Below, one piece after another: positions 26,378 to 36,846 of a stretch of 64,000 nt of DNA. How positions within the stretch are numbered: position 1 is the first letter of the stretch; every line of letters begins with the position of its first letter. Position numbers and translations under genes: made by a program. Source of the DNA: an uncultured Oscillospiraceae bacterium (GTDB lineage Bacteria; Bacillota; Clostridia; Oscillospirales; Acutalibacteraceae). The notes beneath the pieces are model-generated. The model saw only the letters and a list, made by a program, of their open reading frames with translations, did no database searches and was not told where the DNA came from. The DNA is taken from assembly GCA_900548305.1 (NCBI GenBank), contig URJZ01000002.1, forward strand, positions 1-64,000, in the 5' to 3' direction.

Positions 26378-27823
26378 ATGTCAGAACAAAAAGGAAATAA
26401 AAAAATGGTAGATGCCATTACCCCTATGGAAGAAGACTTTGCCAAGTGGTATACAGACATTGTAAAAAAAGCAGAACTTATGGACTATACAAATGTACGT
26501 GGCTGCATGGTTATTCAACCGTATGGATTTGCTATTTGGGAAAACATTCAGCGTATTCTGGATACGGAATTTAAAGAATTGGGACATGAGAATATTTCTT
26601 TGCCAATGTTTATTCCGGAAAGCTTGTTGCAGAAGGAAAAAGACCATGTAGAAGGTTTTGCTCCCGAAGTTGCTTGGGTTACTCAATGCGGTGACGAAGT
26701 ATTGCAAGAAAGAATGTGTGTTCGTCCAACTTCTGAAACATTATTCTGCGACTATTATGCGAAAGTGATTCACTCTTACAGAGATTTGCCAATGCTTTAT
26801 AACCAATGGTGTTCGGTGGTTCGGTGGGAAAAAACAACCCGTCCGTTCCTGCGTTCTGTTGAATTCCATTGGCAGGAAGGTCATACCATGCATGAAACCG
26901 CGCAAGAAGCTATGGCTGAAACAGAGCAAATGTTGAATGTATATGCTGATTTTTGTGAAAATCAACTGGCAATTCCGGTAATTAAAGGACGTAAAACCGA
27001 TAAAGAGAAGTTTTCAGGTGCAGAAGCAACTTATACCATTGAAGCTATGATGCATGACGGAAAAGCGCTACAGTCAGGCACCAGTCACTATTTTGGCGAC
27101 GGCTTTGCCAAAGCGTTTGATATTACATTCCAAGACAGAGACAATAAACCAAGCCATCCGTTTCAAACTTCTTGGGGCATGTCCACAAGAATTATCGGCG
27201 GAATTATTATGACACACGGAGATAACAACGGCTTAGTGCTGCCGCCGGCAATTGCCCCGATTCAAGTTATGATATTGCCGATTGCTCAGCATAAAGAAGG
27301 CGTATTGGATAAGGCGTATGAGCTAAGAGACAGATTAAAGAAAACATTTCGTGTAAAGATTGACGATTCTGAACAAAGCCCAGGTTGGAAATTTGCTCAA
27401 TATGAGATGAAGGGTGTTCCGCTGCGCTTGGAAATTGGTCCGAAAGATATTGAAAAAAATCAATGCGTATTGGTAAGAAGACATGACCGTGAAAAAGTCT
27501 TTGTGAGTTTGGAACATTTAGAAGAGGCAATAGCCGAGCAACTGGAAGCAGTGCGTAAAGGTATTTACGAAAAAGCGCTAAATCGCCGTCAAGAGATGAC
27601 TTTTACCGCTTCAACATTCGATGAGATGAAAGATATTGCTGAACATAAACCTGGCTTTATTAAAGCGATGTGGTGTGGAGATTTGGCATGTGAGGAAAAA
27701 ATTAAGGAAGAGGCGGGGCTATCTTCCCGTTGTATTCCATTCGAGCAGGAACAAATTGCAGAAACTTGTGTATGCTGCAGTAAACCTGCAAAATCCACGG
27801 TGTATTGGGGTAAATCTTATTAA
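26378..27823 (+). CDS. proS: Prolyl-tRNA synthetase, short (archaeal/eukaryote-like) type
   Basis: Charges tRNA(Pro). Class II synthetase of the shorter ProS type without an inserted editing domain: 481 residues with the C-terminal extension typical of this type ending WGKSY. Motif 2 lies around [20 protein letters not shown] and motif 3 around [15 protein letters not shown]. The C-terminal zinc-like cysteines ([10 protein letters not shown]...CVCCSKPA) are present. Start at 26378 with AGGAG upstream. Monocistronic. Confidence 0.96.
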   Translation: MSEQKGNKKMVDAITPMEEDFAKWYTDIVKKAELMDYTNVRGCMVIQPYGFAIWENIQRILDTEFKELGHENISLPMFIPESLLQKEKDHVEGFAPEVAWVTQCGDEVLQERMCVRPTSETLFCDYYAKVIHSYRDLPMLYNQWCSVVRWEKTTRPFLRSVEFHWQEGHTMHETAQEAMAETEQMLNVYADFCENQLAIPVIKGRKTDKEKFSGAEATYTIEAMMHDGKALQSGTSHYFGDGFAKAFDITFQDRDNKPSHPFQTSWGMSTRIIGGIIMTHGDNNGLVLPPAIAPIQVMILPIAQHKEGVLDKAYELRDRLKKTFRVKIDDSEQSPGWKFAQYEMKGVPLRLEIGPKDIEKNQCVLVRRHDREKVFVSLEHLEEAIAEQLEAVRKGIYEKALNRRQEMTFTASTFDEMKDIAEHKPGFIKAMWCGDLACEEKIKEEAGLSSRCIPFEQEQIAETCVCCSKPAKSTVYWGKSY

Positions 27824-27904
27824 TCAGCAAATATATCCATAAAGACACAGATACAATGAAATAAGCACTCCATCTATACACTTTAACAGAATGGAGGAAT
27901 TTAC

Positions 27905-29320
27905 TTGGTACAAATTATAATTGCGTGTGCAATGGTGGTTATCCTTTGTATTGTTTCAAGTAATGTGCTATATAAGCTAGGTGTTCCAACTTTGCTTATT
28001 TTTTTAGCACTTGGTATGCTATGTGGTTCTGATGCCATTGGCGGAATCTATTTCGATAACTATGAAATAGCAAAAAATGTATGTTCCGTAGGTTTGGTCT
28101 TTATCATGTTTTTTGGTGGGTTTGGTACCAGTTGGAAAACAGCAAAACCTGTTATTGCACCGTCTATTTTAATGTCAACGGTGGGGACATTAATCACCGC
28201 AGGTCTGGTAGGTGTGTTTTGCAGCCTTGTGTTTGGCATTGGCTGGATAGAAGGTATGTTAATCGGTTCCGTTGTAGCTTCTACGGATGCTGCATCAGTT
28301 TTTGCGATTTTACGTTCTCGTAAGTTGAACTTAAAAGGTGGCCTGGCGCCTATTTTGGAAATTGAAAGCGGCAGTAACGACCCGGTTGCATACATGATGA
28401 CCATGATATTTATGTCATTATTATCAGGTGCTGGAGATGTTTCTATTCCGGTGATGCTGGCAAAACAGTTAATTTTTGGTATTGGAATAGGCGCTTTACT
28501 TGGTAAAATTACAGCGTTTATTTTGCGGAAAGTCGATTTTAAGATTGAAGGCTTATATCCTATTTTTGTAGTAGCTGTCGGATTGCTTTCCTACGGATTG
28601 ACCGAATGGGTAGGTGGTAATGGATACCTGAGTGTATACTTAACAGGCCTTATCGTTGGTAACAGTAAGATTAAACATAAAAAGAGTCTGGTTCATTTTC
28701 TTGATGGTATCTCATGGTTAATGCAGATTATGATTTTCTTCTGTTTAGGATTGCTTTCCTTCCCGTCAAAATTCGGTACGGTGATATTGCCTGCACTGGC
28801 TATCTCTGCGTTTTTAATTTTTATTGCAAGACCAATTGCCACATTTAGTATTCTGAGTTGGTTTAAATTTCCTATAAAGCAGCAAATATTCATTTCGTGG
28901 GTTGGCTTGCGAGGAGCAGCTTCTATTGTATTTGCGATTTTTGCTATGACAGGAGATGCTGTTCTACAGTATGACATTTTCCATATTATATTTATTGTGG
29001 CATTGATTTCGGTTTCTTTACAAGGTACGTTGTTGCCAACCATGGCAAAAAAGTTGGATTTGGTAGACGACAGCACGCCGGTTTTGAAAACGTTTACAGA
29101 CTACGAGGAAGAACATAATACACAGCTATTAGAATATGAGGTAACAAAGGACAGTCGTATTTTAAATCAAACGCTGTTGGAAGCAGATATACCGGAAGGT
29201 GTCCTGATTGTTATGATAAAACGTAACAATGAAATTATTGTTCCCAATGGTTCTACGATGATTATGTTGGGAGATGTTTTAGTTCTTAGCGGAATTGATA
29301 CAGAAGAACTGAATATGTAA
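27905..29320 (+). CDS. CPA1-type cation/proton antiporter with RCK_C domain (NhaP2/CvrA-like), TTG start
   Basis: Integral membrane antiporter exchanging Na+ or K+ for H+. About 12-13 hydrophobic segments cover residues 1-385, with the Na/H exchanger core (GSNDPVAYM near residue 158 and WVGLRGAASIVFAI near 330). Residues ~395-471 form an RCK_C/TrkA_C-type regulatory domain. This arrangement is that of NhaP2-type K+/H+ antiporters, but ion choice cannot be read from sequence. GGAGGA precedes the TTG. A convincing terminator is not evident; 29321-29460 contains only weak stems. Confidence 0.88.
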   Translation: MVQIIIACAMVVILCIVSSNVLYKLGVPTLLIFLALGMLCGSDAIGGIYFDNYEIAKNVCSVGLVFIMFFGGFGTSWKTAKPVIAPSILMSTVGTLITAGLVGVFCSLVFGIGWIEGMLIGSVVASTDAASVFAILRSRKLNLKGGLAPILEIESGSNDPVAYMMTMIFMSLLSGAGDVSIPVMLAKQLIFGIGIGALLGKITAFILRKVDFKIEGLYPIFVVAVGLLSYGLTEWVGGNGYLSVYLTGLIVGNSKIKHKKSLVHFLDGISWLMQIMIFFCLGLLSFPSKFGTVILPALAISAFLIFIARPIATFSILSWFKFPIKQQIFISWVGLRGAASIVFAIFAMTGDAVLQYDIFHIIFIVALISVSLQGTLLPTMAKKLDLVDDSTPVLKTFTDYEEEHNTQLLEYEVTKDSRILNQTLLEADIPEGVLIVMIKRNNEIIVPNGSTMIMLGDVLVLSGIDTEELNM

Positions 29321-29460
29321 ATCAGATATTTTTATAAAGCAGTTTTGAGGCGTGTCTGCTAATAAAAAACGCCATCCCAAAGCAGAACCTGCTTGAGAAT
29401 GCTTTTGTTACTATGTACTGAAAAAAAGATTTTAATTTTTTGCAAAAAGCGAAAAAATGC

Positions 29461-29489
29461 TTGATTTTTAGTCGGTGGCATGGTATTAT
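29461..29489 (+). promoter_or_regulatory. Promoter of the S10-spc-alpha ribosomal superoperon
   Basis: TTGATT (29461-29466), 17-base spacer, TATTAT (29484-29489). Transcription should start near 29496, giving a leader of ~318 bases. Confidence 0.82.
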
Positions 29490-29495
29490 ATACGA

Positions 29496-29731
29496 GCAAG
29501 ACTGCACTAGATATGCGTTGAAGCGGGAGGTTGCGGCATTTTATGCTGGTTTTTCCGTGGAGTATGTCCGATTTTAAACCGGGCGAAAGAATATTTGATG
29601 TTATGGTAAAGGACCAAAGCGCTTTTTAAGCAAATTATGTCCTGACGGTCATTGTGGCCGATTATGTTTGCCATACTCAGACGCTTTTGTGGAACTAACC
29701 CGGATTAATTGAAAAGTTAATCCGGTTTTTA
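29496..29731 (+). ncRNA. Structured S10-operon leader with attenuator-like terminator
   Basis: The leader can form GAGTATG (29560-29566) / CATACTC (29672-29678), enclosing GGAC (29611-29614) / GTCC (29639-29642) with a nested GCTT/AAGC hairpin, and a CGGTC/GGCCG hairpin (29645-29660), a multi-branched fold. It ends with CCGGATTAA / TTAATCCGG and TTTTT (29700-29730), a good intrinsic terminator 84 bases before rpsJ. In E. coli the S10 leader is the target of L4 autoregulation. A similar role here is inference, since the sequence is unlike the E. coli leader as far as I can tell. A 28-codon ORF (29543-29629) also lies within it. Confidence 0.6.
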
Positions 29732-29813
29732 AATGTTGAGTGATGAAACACCCGGCACAGTGTTAGGAAAACAAACGGCGCCGCCCGCCAACTACAATAA
29801 GGAGGCGATGACA

Positions 29814-30125
29814 ATGGCAGTCAAAGAAAAAATCAGGATAAGAATTAAGGGTTACGATCATCAATTGGTTGATCAATCAGCTGAGAAGATTGTACAAACT
29901 GCAAAGCGTACAGGTGCCAGAGTATCTGGTCCTGTTCCGCTACCAACAGAGAAGCAAGTTATTACTATCTTGCGCGCTGTGCATAAGTACAAAGACAGCC
30001 GTGAACAATTCGAGATGAGAACTCACAAAAGACTTATCGACATTCTAAAACCATCTAACAAAACTGTTGAAGCTTTGATGGGATTAGAACTCCCTGCTGG
30101 TGTTGATATCGAGATTAAACTTTAA
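29814..30125 (+). CDS. rpsJ: 30S ribosomal protein S10 (NusE)
   Basis: 103 residues; also acts in antitermination with NusB. The typical [20 protein letters not shown] start and the [10 protein letters not shown] and [10 protein letters not shown] segments are present. The ATG at 29814 is 8 bases after AAGGAGG; the frame extends upstream into the leader but without a suitable site. First gene of the superoperon. Confidence 0.98.
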   Translation: MAVKEKIRIRIKGYDHQLVDQSAEKIVQTAKRTGARVSGPVPLPTEKQVITILRAVHKYKDSREQFEMRTHKRLIDILKPSNKTVEALMGLELPAGVDIEIKL

Positions 30126-30204
30126 TCTTTGGGTATTAACCAACAAGCAGCTGGGGTCATGTTGGCCTAGAGTCAACCAATAACCTGCATAGGAGGAAAC
30201 AAAC

Positions 30205-30837
30205 ATGCAAAAATGTATTATCGGCAAGAAGATTGGTATGACACAAATCTTCGACGAAACAGGAAAAGTAATTCCTGTAACAGTTGTTGAAGCTGGTCCT
30301 TGCGTGGTATCACAAAAGAAAACAGTGGAAAACGACGGTTATGCTTCCATTCAAATCGGCTTTGGTGATTTGAAAGCACACAAAGTAAATAAACCAATGA
30401 AAGGTCACTTTGCAAAAGCAGATATTGCTCCAAAGAGATACTTAAGAGAGTTTAGAGTGGAAGATACTGATGCTTACAACGTTGGCGATTTAATCAAAGC
30501 AGATGTATTTGCTGCTGGCGATAAAATTGACGTTACAGGCACAAGTAAAGGTAAAGGTTGGGCTGGCGTTATTAAACGTTGGAATTTCAGCAGATTGAAA
30601 GAATCTCACGGTACAGGTCCAGTTGGACGTAAAGGTGGTTCTATTGGTGCTTGCTCTGACCCTTCAAGAATATTTAAGGGCAAAAAAATGGCTGGTCACC
30701 TAGGTGCTGAAAAAGTAACCGTACAAAATTTAGCAGTTGTCAAGGTAGATGCAGAAAACAATCTCATCGCTGTGAAGGGCGCTATTCCAGGTCCAAACGG
30801 CGGCGTTGTTATCATCCGTGACAGCGTTAAGGCGTAA
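30205..30837 (+). CDS. rplC: 50S ribosomal protein L3
   Basis: 210 residues; early assembly protein near the peptidyl transferase centre. Typical [14 protein letters not shown] start and the [20 protein letters not shown] loop. It is preceded by a longer gap than its neighbours (79 bases, able to form a CCAACA/TGTTGG stem at 30140-30165). AGGAGG upstream. Confidence 0.98.
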   Translation: MQKCIIGKKIGMTQIFDETGKVIPVTVVEAGPCVVSQKKTVENDGYASIQIGFGDLKAHKVNKPMKGHFAKADIAPKRYLREFRVEDTDAYNVGDLIKADVFAAGDKIDVTGTSKGKGWAGVIKRWNFSRLKESHGTGPVGRKGGSIGACSDPSRIFKGKKMAGHLGAEKVTVQNLAVVKVDAENNLIAVKGAIPGPNGGVVIIRDSVKA

Positions 30838-30854
30838 GGGAAGGAGGAATTGAC

Positions 30855-31478
30855 ATGCCTAAAGTAACAGTACTTGATATGGCCGGTAAAGAAGTTTCTA
30901 AAATTGATTTATCCGATGCTGTATTTGGAATTGAGCCAAACAAAGCTGTTATGCACGATATGGTGAAAAACTATCTTGCAAATCAGCGTCAAGGCACACA
31001 ATCGGCCCTAACCCGCGCCGAGGTTTCTGGTGGTGGTAAAAAACCTTGGAGACAAAAAGGTACAGGTCATGCTAGACAAGGTTCTACAAGAGCTCCTCAA
31101 TGGACACATGGCGGTATTGTATTTGCTCCAAAGCCACGCAGCTACAGATATACTTTAAATAAAAAAGTAAGACGTCTTGCAATGAAATCAGCACTTTCCA
31201 GCAAAGTGTTAGACAATGAATTGATTGTACTTGATAAAATTGCAATGGATGAATACAAAACAAAAACAATTGCAGCTATGTTAAAGGCAGTTGGCTCTGA
31301 GAAAAAGGCACTTATCGTTCTTCCAGAGAAGAATGAAAAAGTGATTGCTTCCGCAGCTAACATTCCTGGCGTTAAAACTGCATTGGTTAACACCTTAAAC
31401 GTATATGACATTTTGAATGCAGACAAATTTATCGTGCTTCAAGATGCAATTGCACAAATTGAGGAGGTGTATGCATAA
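30855..31478 (+). CDS. rplD: 50S ribosomal protein L4
   Basis: 207 residues. The long internal loop NQRQGTQSALTRAEVSGGGK lines the exit tunnel; GTGHARQGSTRAP is typical. In some bacteria L4 represses its own operon through the S10 leader, which makes it the prime candidate ligand for the leader here. The stop shares one base with the rplW start. Confidence 0.98.
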   Translation: MPKVTVLDMAGKEVSKIDLSDAVFGIEPNKAVMHDMVKNYLANQRQGTQSALTRAEVSGGGKKPWRQKGTGHARQGSTRAPQWTHGGIVFAPKPRSYRYTLNKKVRRLAMKSALSSKVLDNELIVLDKIAMDEYKTKTIAAMLKAVGSEKKALIVLPEKNEKVIASAANIPGVKTALVNTLNVYDILNADKFIVLQDAIAQIEEVYA

Positions 31479-31768
31479 TGGCAGCACAAGACATCATTAT
31501 TCGTCCAGTTATTACTGAGAGAAGTATGGCTGGCATTGGCATGAAGAAGTACACCTTCGAAGTAGCCAAAGATGCAAACAAAATTGAGATTGCTAAAGCA
31601 GTTGAAGAACTTTTTGACGTTAAGGTTTCCAAAGTGAACACCATGCACGTTAGAGGTCATTTACGCCGTCAAGGTAGAAGCGAAGGCTATACTCCAGCAT
31701 GGAAAAAAGCAATCGTTTCTCTAACAGAAGACAGCAAGACAATTGAATTCTTTGACAGTATGATGTAA
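31478..31768 (+). CDS. rplW: 50S ribosomal protein L23
   Basis: 96 residues at the tunnel exit, docking site for trigger factor and SRP. Typical IIRPVITERS start and KVNTMHVRGHLRRQGR segment. Overlaps rplD by one base. The 72-base gap after it holds a GGGG/CCCC hairpin near 31798-31809. Confidence 0.98.
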   Translation: MAAQDIIIRPVITERSMAGIGMKKYTFEVAKDANKIEIAKAVEELFDVKVSKVNTMHVRGHLRRQGRSEGYTPAWKKAIVSLTEDSKTIEFFDSMM

Positions 31769-31840
31769 TCAGCTTCTTTATTATAGAGGCAAAGTATGGG
31801 GAAAACCCCGCAAAGCCATCATGAAGGAGAGTGAAACCGA

Positions 31841-32674
31841 ATGGCAATTATTAACTATAAACCGACCACTCCATCAAGACGTAATATGTCTTGTACGGAT
31901 TATTCTGGTCTTTCAAAAGTTGCACCGGAAAAGAGCCTTCTAGCTCCTTTGAACAAAAAATCCGGTCGTAATAGCTACGGTAGAATCACAGTACGTCACA
32001 GAGGCGGCGGAAACAGAAGAAAATACCGTATCATTGATTTTAAACGTACAAAACACGGCATTCCAGCTACTGTACAAACATTAGAGTACGATCCAAACCG
32101 TTCTGCTTTCATTGCACTTGTGCAATATGAAGACGGCGAGAAAAGATACATCTTGGCTCCAAACGGTTTGAAAGTTGGAGATGTTGTTGTATCCGGTCCT
32201 GATGCAGATATTAAACCTGGTAATGCTTTACCACTAACCAATATCCCAACCGGTACATTTATTCATAACGTTGAGCTATACCCTGGTAAAGGCGGTCAAT
32301 TGGCACGTTCTGCCGGCAACATGGCTCAATTAATGGCAAAAGAAAATGGAATGGCTCTGCTAAGACTTCCTTCCGGCGAACTGAGAAATGTATCTGCATT
32401 GTGCATGGCTACAGTTGGCCAAGTAAGTAATACAGACCATGAGAACGTAAAAATTGGTAAGGCTGGCCGCAAACGTCACCTTGGCTTTAGACCAACCGTT
32501 CGCGGTTCTGTTATGAACCCATGCGATCACCCACACGGTGGTGGTGAAGGTAAATGTCCAATTGGTCGTCCAGGTCCTGTTACACCATGGGGCAAACCTG
32601 CTCTTGGTTACAAGACTCGTGCTAAGAAACATCGTTCCGATAAATTTATCGTGAAACGTAGAAACGGCAAATAA
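31841..32674 (+). CDS. rplB: 50S ribosomal protein L2
   Basis: 277 residues; needed for subunit association and peptidyl transferase. Typical [11 protein letters not shown] start, [12 protein letters not shown], and the conserved C-terminal [19 protein letters not shown] loop (here [16 protein letters not shown]). Confidence 0.98.
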   Translation: MAIINYKPTTPSRRNMSCTDYSGLSKVAPEKSLLAPLNKKSGRNSYGRITVRHRGGGNRRKYRIIDFKRTKHGIPATVQTLEYDPNRSAFIALVQYEDGEKRYILAPNGLKVGDVVVSGPDADIKPGNALPLTNIPTGTFIHNVELYPGKGGQLARSAGNMAQLMAKENGMALLRLPSGELRNVSALCMATVGQVSNTDHENVKIGKAGRKRHLGFRPTVRGSVMNPCDHPHGGGEGKCPIGRPGPVTPWGKPALGYKTRAKKHRSDKFIVKRRNGK

Positions 32675-32701
32675 GGCATACAGAAAGGAGCTTATTGAAC
32701 A

Positions 32702-32977
32702 ATGGGCAGAAGCGTTAAAAAAGGTCCTTACGTACAGCCTGTGCTGTTGAAAAGGATTCAACAAATGAATGAAGCCGGCGAAAAGAACATTGTGAAAACA
32801 TGGAGCAGAGCATCCATTATTTTCCCAGATTTCGTTGGTCATACAATTGCAGTACACGATGGCCGTAAACATGTTCCAGTGTATGTAACCGAAGATATGG
32901 TAGGTCACAAACTAGGTGAGTTTGCACCAACCAGAACTTATAAAGGTCATGCTGGTTCTAAAACAGGCGGTAAATAA
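32702..32977 (+). CDS. rpsS: 30S ribosomal protein S19
   Basis: 91 residues; head of the small subunit, next to S13. Starts [18 protein letters not shown], with the conserved [11 protein letters not shown] and [20 protein letters not shown] upstream. Confidence 0.98.
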   Translation: MGRSVKKGPYVQPVLLKRIQQMNEAGEKNIVKTWSRASIIFPDFVGHTIAVHDGRKHVPVYVTEDMVGHKLGEFAPTRTYKGHAGSKTGGK

Positions 32978-33001
32978 TTTAGGCCGAAAGGAGTGTTTTA
33001 A

Positions 33002-33337
33002 ATGGAAGCAAGGGCTTATCTGAAATATGCCCGCATTTCACCTCGTAAAGTGCAAATCGTGCTTGACTTAATCAGAAACAAGCCGGTTGATATGGCTATG
33101 GCTATCCTTAAGCATACACCTAAGGCCGCATGCGAAGACTTACAAAAATTATTGAAGTCTGCAATGGCTAATGCTGAGAATAACCATGACATGGACGTAT
33201 CCAGACTTTACGTAGCGGAATGCTTCGTATGTCCGGGCCCGATCCTCAAGCGTATTCGTCCAAGAGCTCAGGGTCGCGCATATAGAGTATTAAAAAGAAC
33301 TTCGCACGTAACCCTCGTGCTAAAAGAAAGAGAATAA
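33002..33337 (+). CDS. rplV: 50S ribosomal protein L22
   Basis: 111 residues; its beta hairpin reaches into the exit tunnel and is a macrolide resistance site. Typical [16 protein letters not shown] and the end [24 protein letters not shown] upstream. Confidence 0.98.
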   Translation: MEARAYLKYARISPRKVQIVLDLIRNKPVDMAMAILKHTPKAACEDLQKLLKSAMANAENNHDMDVSRLYVAECFVCPGPILKRIRPRAQGRAYRVLKRTSHVTLVLKERE

Positions 33338-33356
33338 GCAATTGAGGAGGTAAACT

Positions 33357-34019
33357 ATGGGCCAGAAAGTTAACCCACATGGTATTCGTGTGGGCGTTAT
33401 CAAAGATTGGGATTCCCGCTGGTTCGCGAAGGATAACGTTTTTGGAGATACATTGGTAGAAGATTATAATCTACGTAAAGTATTGAAAAAACAACTTGCA
33501 GCAGCTGGTGTTCCTAAAATTGAAATTGAGCGCGACGCTTCTAAGGTTCGCGTTCACATTCACTGTGCAAAGCCTGGTATGGTAATCGGTAAAGGCGGCG
33601 CAGAAATCGAAAAATTGCGTTTGCAATGTGAAAAAATGTTGAAAAAACCTGTTGTGATTAATATCGTTGAAGTGAAAACTCCAGATACAAATGCACAATT
33701 GGTTGCTGAAAATATTGCACAACAACTAGAAAAAAGAATTTCATTCCGCCGTGCTATGAAACAATGCATCGGTCGTGCAATGAAAATGGGTGTGAAAGGT
33801 ATCAAAACTCAAGTTTCCGGTCGTTTAGGCGGCGCTGAAATTGCTAGAGCAGAACGTTACCATGATGGCACCATTCCGCTACAGACATTAAGAGCTGACA
33901 TTGACTATGGTTTTGCAGAGGCTATGACCACATATGGTCTAATCGGCGTTAAAGTCTGGATTTACAGAGGCGAAGTACTACAAGATACTAAGGCTCGTAA
34001 GGAAGGAGGCAGTAAATAA
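33357..34019 (+). CDS. rpsC: 30S ribosomal protein S3
   Basis: 220 residues; mRNA entry site and helicase. The KH-domain motif [12 protein letters not shown] and the start [17 protein letters not shown] are clear. Shares one base with rplP (TAATG). Confidence 0.98.
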   Translation: MGQKVNPHGIRVGVIKDWDSRWFAKDNVFGDTLVEDYNLRKVLKKQLAAAGVPKIEIERDASKVRVHIHCAKPGMVIGKGGAEIEKLRLQCEKMLKKPVVINIVEVKTPDTNAQLVAENIAQQLEKRISFRRAMKQCIGRAMKMGVKGIKTQVSGRLGGAEIARAERYHDGTIPLQTLRADIDYGFAEAMTTYGLIGVKVWIYRGEVLQDTKARKEGGSK

Positions 34020-34444
34020 TGCTGTTGCCTAAACGCGTTAAATATCGTAGAGTTCACCGTGGTCGTTTGACAGGTAAAGCTTACCGCGGTAATAAAGTAA
34101 CCAACGGTGATTTTGGTATTCAAGCTACCGAACCAGCTTGGATTACTTCTAACCAAATCGAGGCAGCTCGTATCGCTATGACACGTTACTGCAAAAGATT
34201 CGGTAAAGTTTGGATTAAAATTTTCCCAGATAAACCAATTACAGAGAAACCTGCTGAAACTCGAATGGGTTCCGGTAAAGGTTCTCCAGAATACTGGGTT
34301 GCAGTGGTAAAACCAGGCAGAGTTATGTTTGAAATTGCTGGTGTTCCTGAGGAGACAGCAAGAGAAGCATTGCGTTTGGCTGCCAACAAATTACCAATCA
34401 AGTGTAAATTTGTAAAAAGGGAAGAAACGGGGGGTGAGCAGTAA
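34019..34444 (+). CDS. rplP: 50S ribosomal protein L16
   Basis: 141 residues near the A-site tRNA elbow. Starts [15 protein letters not shown]; the [19 protein letters not shown] segment holds the usual hydroxylated or antibiotic-sensitive loop. Overlaps rpmC by one base. Confidence 0.98.
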   Translation: MLLPKRVKYRRVHRGRLTGKAYRGNKVTNGDFGIQATEPAWITSNQIEAARIAMTRYCKRFGKVWIKIFPDKPITEKPAETRMGSGKGSPEYWVAVVKPGRVMFEIAGVPEETAREALRLAANKLPIKCKFVKREETGGEQ

Positions 34445-34650
34445 TGAAGGCCTCAGAGATGAAAAAATTATCTACAGCAGAGTTAGAAACTAAGCTTAAA
34501 GACCTTAAGGCCGAACTTTTCAACCTGCGTTTCCAGCTTGCCATTAACCAGCTCGATAACCCGATGCGTGTTTCCGCTGTGAAGAAAGATATTGCTCGTG
34601 TAAAAACTGTTTTACGTGAGAATGAAATCAATAGCAGCAAGAATGCGTAA
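34444..34650 (+). CDS. rpmC: 50S ribosomal protein L29
   Basis: 68-residue two-helix protein at the tunnel exit: [10 protein letters not shown] start, then [16 protein letters not shown], both typical. Confidence 0.97.
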   Translation: MKASEMKKLSTAELETKLKDLKAELFNLRFQLAINQLDNPMRVSAVKKDIARVKTVLRENEINSSKNA

Positions 34651-34667
34651 CGGAAGGAGGTTTAGCT

Positions 34668-34925
34668 GTGAGCGATAGAAACATGAGAAAAACCTTGGTT
34701 GGCAAGGTAAAAAGCAACAAAATGGAAAAAACCATTGTTGTAGCAATCGAAGACAGCGTAAAGCATCCGCTTTACAATAAAATTATTAAACGTACCATCA
34801 ACGTAAAAGCGCACGATGAGAAAAATGAGTGCAACATTGGTGACGTAGTACGTGTAATGGAGACTCGTCCTCTTTCTAAAGATAAGAGATGGAGACTCGT
34901 TGAGATTATTGAGAAAGCTAAATAA
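34668..34925 (+). CDS. rpsQ: 30S ribosomal protein S17, GTG start
   Basis: 85 residues, OB fold, early assembly of the 5' domain. Typical [19 protein letters not shown] and [19 protein letters not shown] chosen because GGAGG lies ~8 bases before it. Confidence 0.97.
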   Translation: MSDRNMRKTLVGKVKSNKMEKTIVVAIEDSVKHPLYNKIIKRTINVKAHDEKNECNIGDVVRVMETRPLSKDKRWRLVEIIEKAK

Positions 34926-34955
34926 TTTTAGCTTGTAAAGAAGGAGGAACGCACT

Positions 34956-35324
34956 GTGATACAACAGCAAAGTTACCTTAAAGTTGCCGACAACACCGGC
35001 GCGAAAGAGATTATGTGCATCCGCGTTCTAGGTGGTACTGGCAGAAGGTATGCCAATATTGGCGACGTTGTGGTTGCTTCCGTTAAAAAAGCAGCACCCG
35101 GCGGCGTTGTTAAAAAAGGCGACGTTGTAAAAGCGGTTATTGTAAGAACTGCTTTTGGTGTTCGCCGTGAAGACGGCACATATATTCGTTTTGACGAAAA
35201 TGCAGCCGTTATCATCAGAGACGATAAAAATCCAAGGGGAACACGTATCTTTGGCCCAGTAGCTAGAGAGTTGCGTGACAAAGACTATTTGAAAATTCTA
35301 AGTCTTGCCCCTGAAGTACTATAA
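34956..35324 (+). CDS. rplN: 50S ribosomal protein L14, GTG start
   Basis: 122 residues; subunit interface protein. [26 protein letters not shown] start and the end [17 protein letters not shown] are typical. GAAGGAGG before the GTG. Confidence 0.98.
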   Translation: MIQQQSYLKVADNTGAKEIMCIRVLGGTGRRYANIGDVVVASVKKAAPGGVVKKGDVVKAVIVRTAFGVRREDGTYIRFDENAAVIIRDDKNPRGTRIFGPVARELRDKDYLKILSLAPEVL

Positions 35325-35340
35325 TGGGAGGTGCTCACTA

Positions 35341-35658
35341 ATGAACAAAATTCATGTTAAAACTGGTGACACCGTCATCATTTTAAACGGCAAGGACCGC
35401 GGTAAAGAAGGCAAAGTCCTAGCAGTTAGCCCAAAAGAGGGAAAAGTTATTGTAGAAGGCCGTAACATGGTTACAAAACATGTTAAACCTCGCAGAATGG
35501 GTGAGCAAGGCGGCATTGCAAAAGCAGAAGGTGCTATGTATGCATGTAAAGTTCAGCTAGTTTGCTCTGCTTGCGGTAAACCTACACGTGTTGCACATAA
35601 AATTTCTGAAGACGGTAAAAAAGCACGCATTTGTAAAAAATGCGGTGCAACGCTGTAA
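35341..35658 (+). CDS. rplX: 50S ribosomal protein L24
   Basis: 105 residues with a KOW motif (GDTVIILNGKDRGKEGKVL). The C-terminus has a CxxC...CxxC pair (CSACGKP, CKKCGATL), likely a zinc site. Start at 35341 after GGGAGG; an upstream in-frame ATG lies inside rplN and is rejected. Confidence 0.97.
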   Translation: MNKIHVKTGDTVIILNGKDRGKEGKVLAVSPKEGKVIVEGRNMVTKHVKPRRMGEQGGIAKAEGAMYACKVQLVCSACGKPTRVAHKISEDGKKARICKKCGATL

Positions 35659-35670
35659 GGAGGATAAAAC

Positions 35671-36210
35671 ATGGCTAGACTTAAGGATTTCTACAAGCAA
35701 GACGTTGCTCCTGCATTGATGAAAAAATTCTCTTATAAAAGCGTAATGCAAATTCCTAAATTAGAGAAAGTAGTTATCAATGTTGGCGCAGGCGAAGCAA
35801 AAGATAACGCAAAAGCAATTGAAGCTATTATGACAGATATTGCAGCAATTACAGGTCAAAAACCAATGACATGTAAAGCAAAAAAATCAGTTGCTAACTT
35901 TAAATTGCGCGAAGGCATGAATATCGGCGTTAAAGTTACACTAAGAGGAGAGAACATGTACGAGTTTGTTGATAAACTATTCAATGTTGCTCTACCTCGC
36001 GTAAGAGACTTTAGAGGAATTAATCCAAACTCTTTTGACGGCCGTGGCAACTATAACATGGGCTTAAAAGAGCAATTGATTTTCCCAGAAATTGATTACG
36101 ATAAAATTGATAAGGTTCGCGGAATGGACATCTGTTTCGTAACAACTGCAAACACCGACGAAGAGTCTAAAGAGTTATTAACTCTAATGGGCGCTCCGTT
36201 TGCGAAATAA
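35671..36210 (+). CDS. rplE: 50S ribosomal protein L5
   Basis: 179 residues; binds 5S rRNA. Typical [36 protein letters not shown] and [19 protein letters not shown]. Confidence 0.98.
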   Translation: MARLKDFYKQDVAPALMKKFSYKSVMQIPKLEKVVINVGAGEAKDNAKAIEAIMTDIAAITGQKPMTCKAKKSVANFKLREGMNIGVKVTLRGENMYEFVDKLFNVALPRVRDFRGINPNSFDGRGNYNMGLKEQLIFPEIDYDKIDKVRGMDICFVTTANTDEESKELLTLMGAPFAK

Positions 36211-36222
36211 GGAGGGAATATT

Positions 36223-36408
36223 GTGGCCAAAACTTCTATGAAAGTAAAACAACAAAGAGGTTCCAAATACTCTACTCGCGAATACAACAGATGCAAAATC
36301 TGTGGCAGGCCGCACGCCTATCTTCGTAAGTTCGGTATTTGCCGTATATGCTTTAGAGAATTAGCCCACAAAGGTCAAATTCCAGGCGTTAAAAAGGCAA
36401 GCTGGTAA
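36223..36408 (+). CDS. rpsN: 30S ribosomal protein S14, zinc-binding type, GTG start
   Basis: 61 residues, the short zinc-ribbon (type Z) S14: CKICGRP and CRICFRE supply four cysteines. The end IPGVKKASW is typical. GTG preceded by GGAGGG. A zinc-free paralogue, if present, is outside the window. Confidence 0.97.
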   Translation: MAKTSMKVKQQRGSKYSTREYNRCKICGRPHAYLRKFGICRICFRELAHKGQIPGVKKASW

Positions 36409-36431
36409 GCTTAGCAAAGGAGGTAAACGGT

Positions 36432-36830
36432 ATGCAAATTACAGATCCAATTGCAGATTTGCTTACACGTATCCGCAACGCGAGTGCTGCGAAACATGAC
36501 TCCGTTGAAGTTCCTGCATCTAACATGAAAAAGTCTATTGTACAAATTCTTGTTGATGAAGGATACGTGAAAAACTTCACAGTTGTTGAAGACGGCAAAC
36601 AAGGCATGATTAAAATTAACTTAAAATATGGCGAGGGTAAAACCTCTGTTATTAAAGGTCTGAAAAGAGTTTCTAAACCAGGCCTAAGAATTTATTCCAA
36701 TGCAGAAGAACTACCAAAGGTTATCAAAGGCCTAGGTGTAGCTATCATCTCTACTTCCAAAGGTGTTATGACAGACCGTCAAGCACGTAAAGAGAATGTT
36801 GGCGGCGAAGTTCTAGCATTCATTTGGTAA
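36432..36830 (+). CDS. rpsH: 30S ribosomal protein S8
   Basis: 132 residues; binds 16S rRNA helix 21 and, in E. coli, represses the spc operon. [15 protein letters not shown] start and the [13 protein letters not shown] segment are typical. AAAGGAGG upstream. Confidence 0.98.
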   Translation: MQITDPIADLLTRIRNASAAKHDSVEVPASNMKKSIVQILVDEGYVKNFTVVEDGKQGMIKINLKYGEGKTSVIKGLKRVSKPGLRIYSNAEELPKVIKGLGVAIISTSKGVMTDRQARKENVGGEVLAFIW

Positions 36831-36846
36831 GGTAGGGGGTGCAGTA

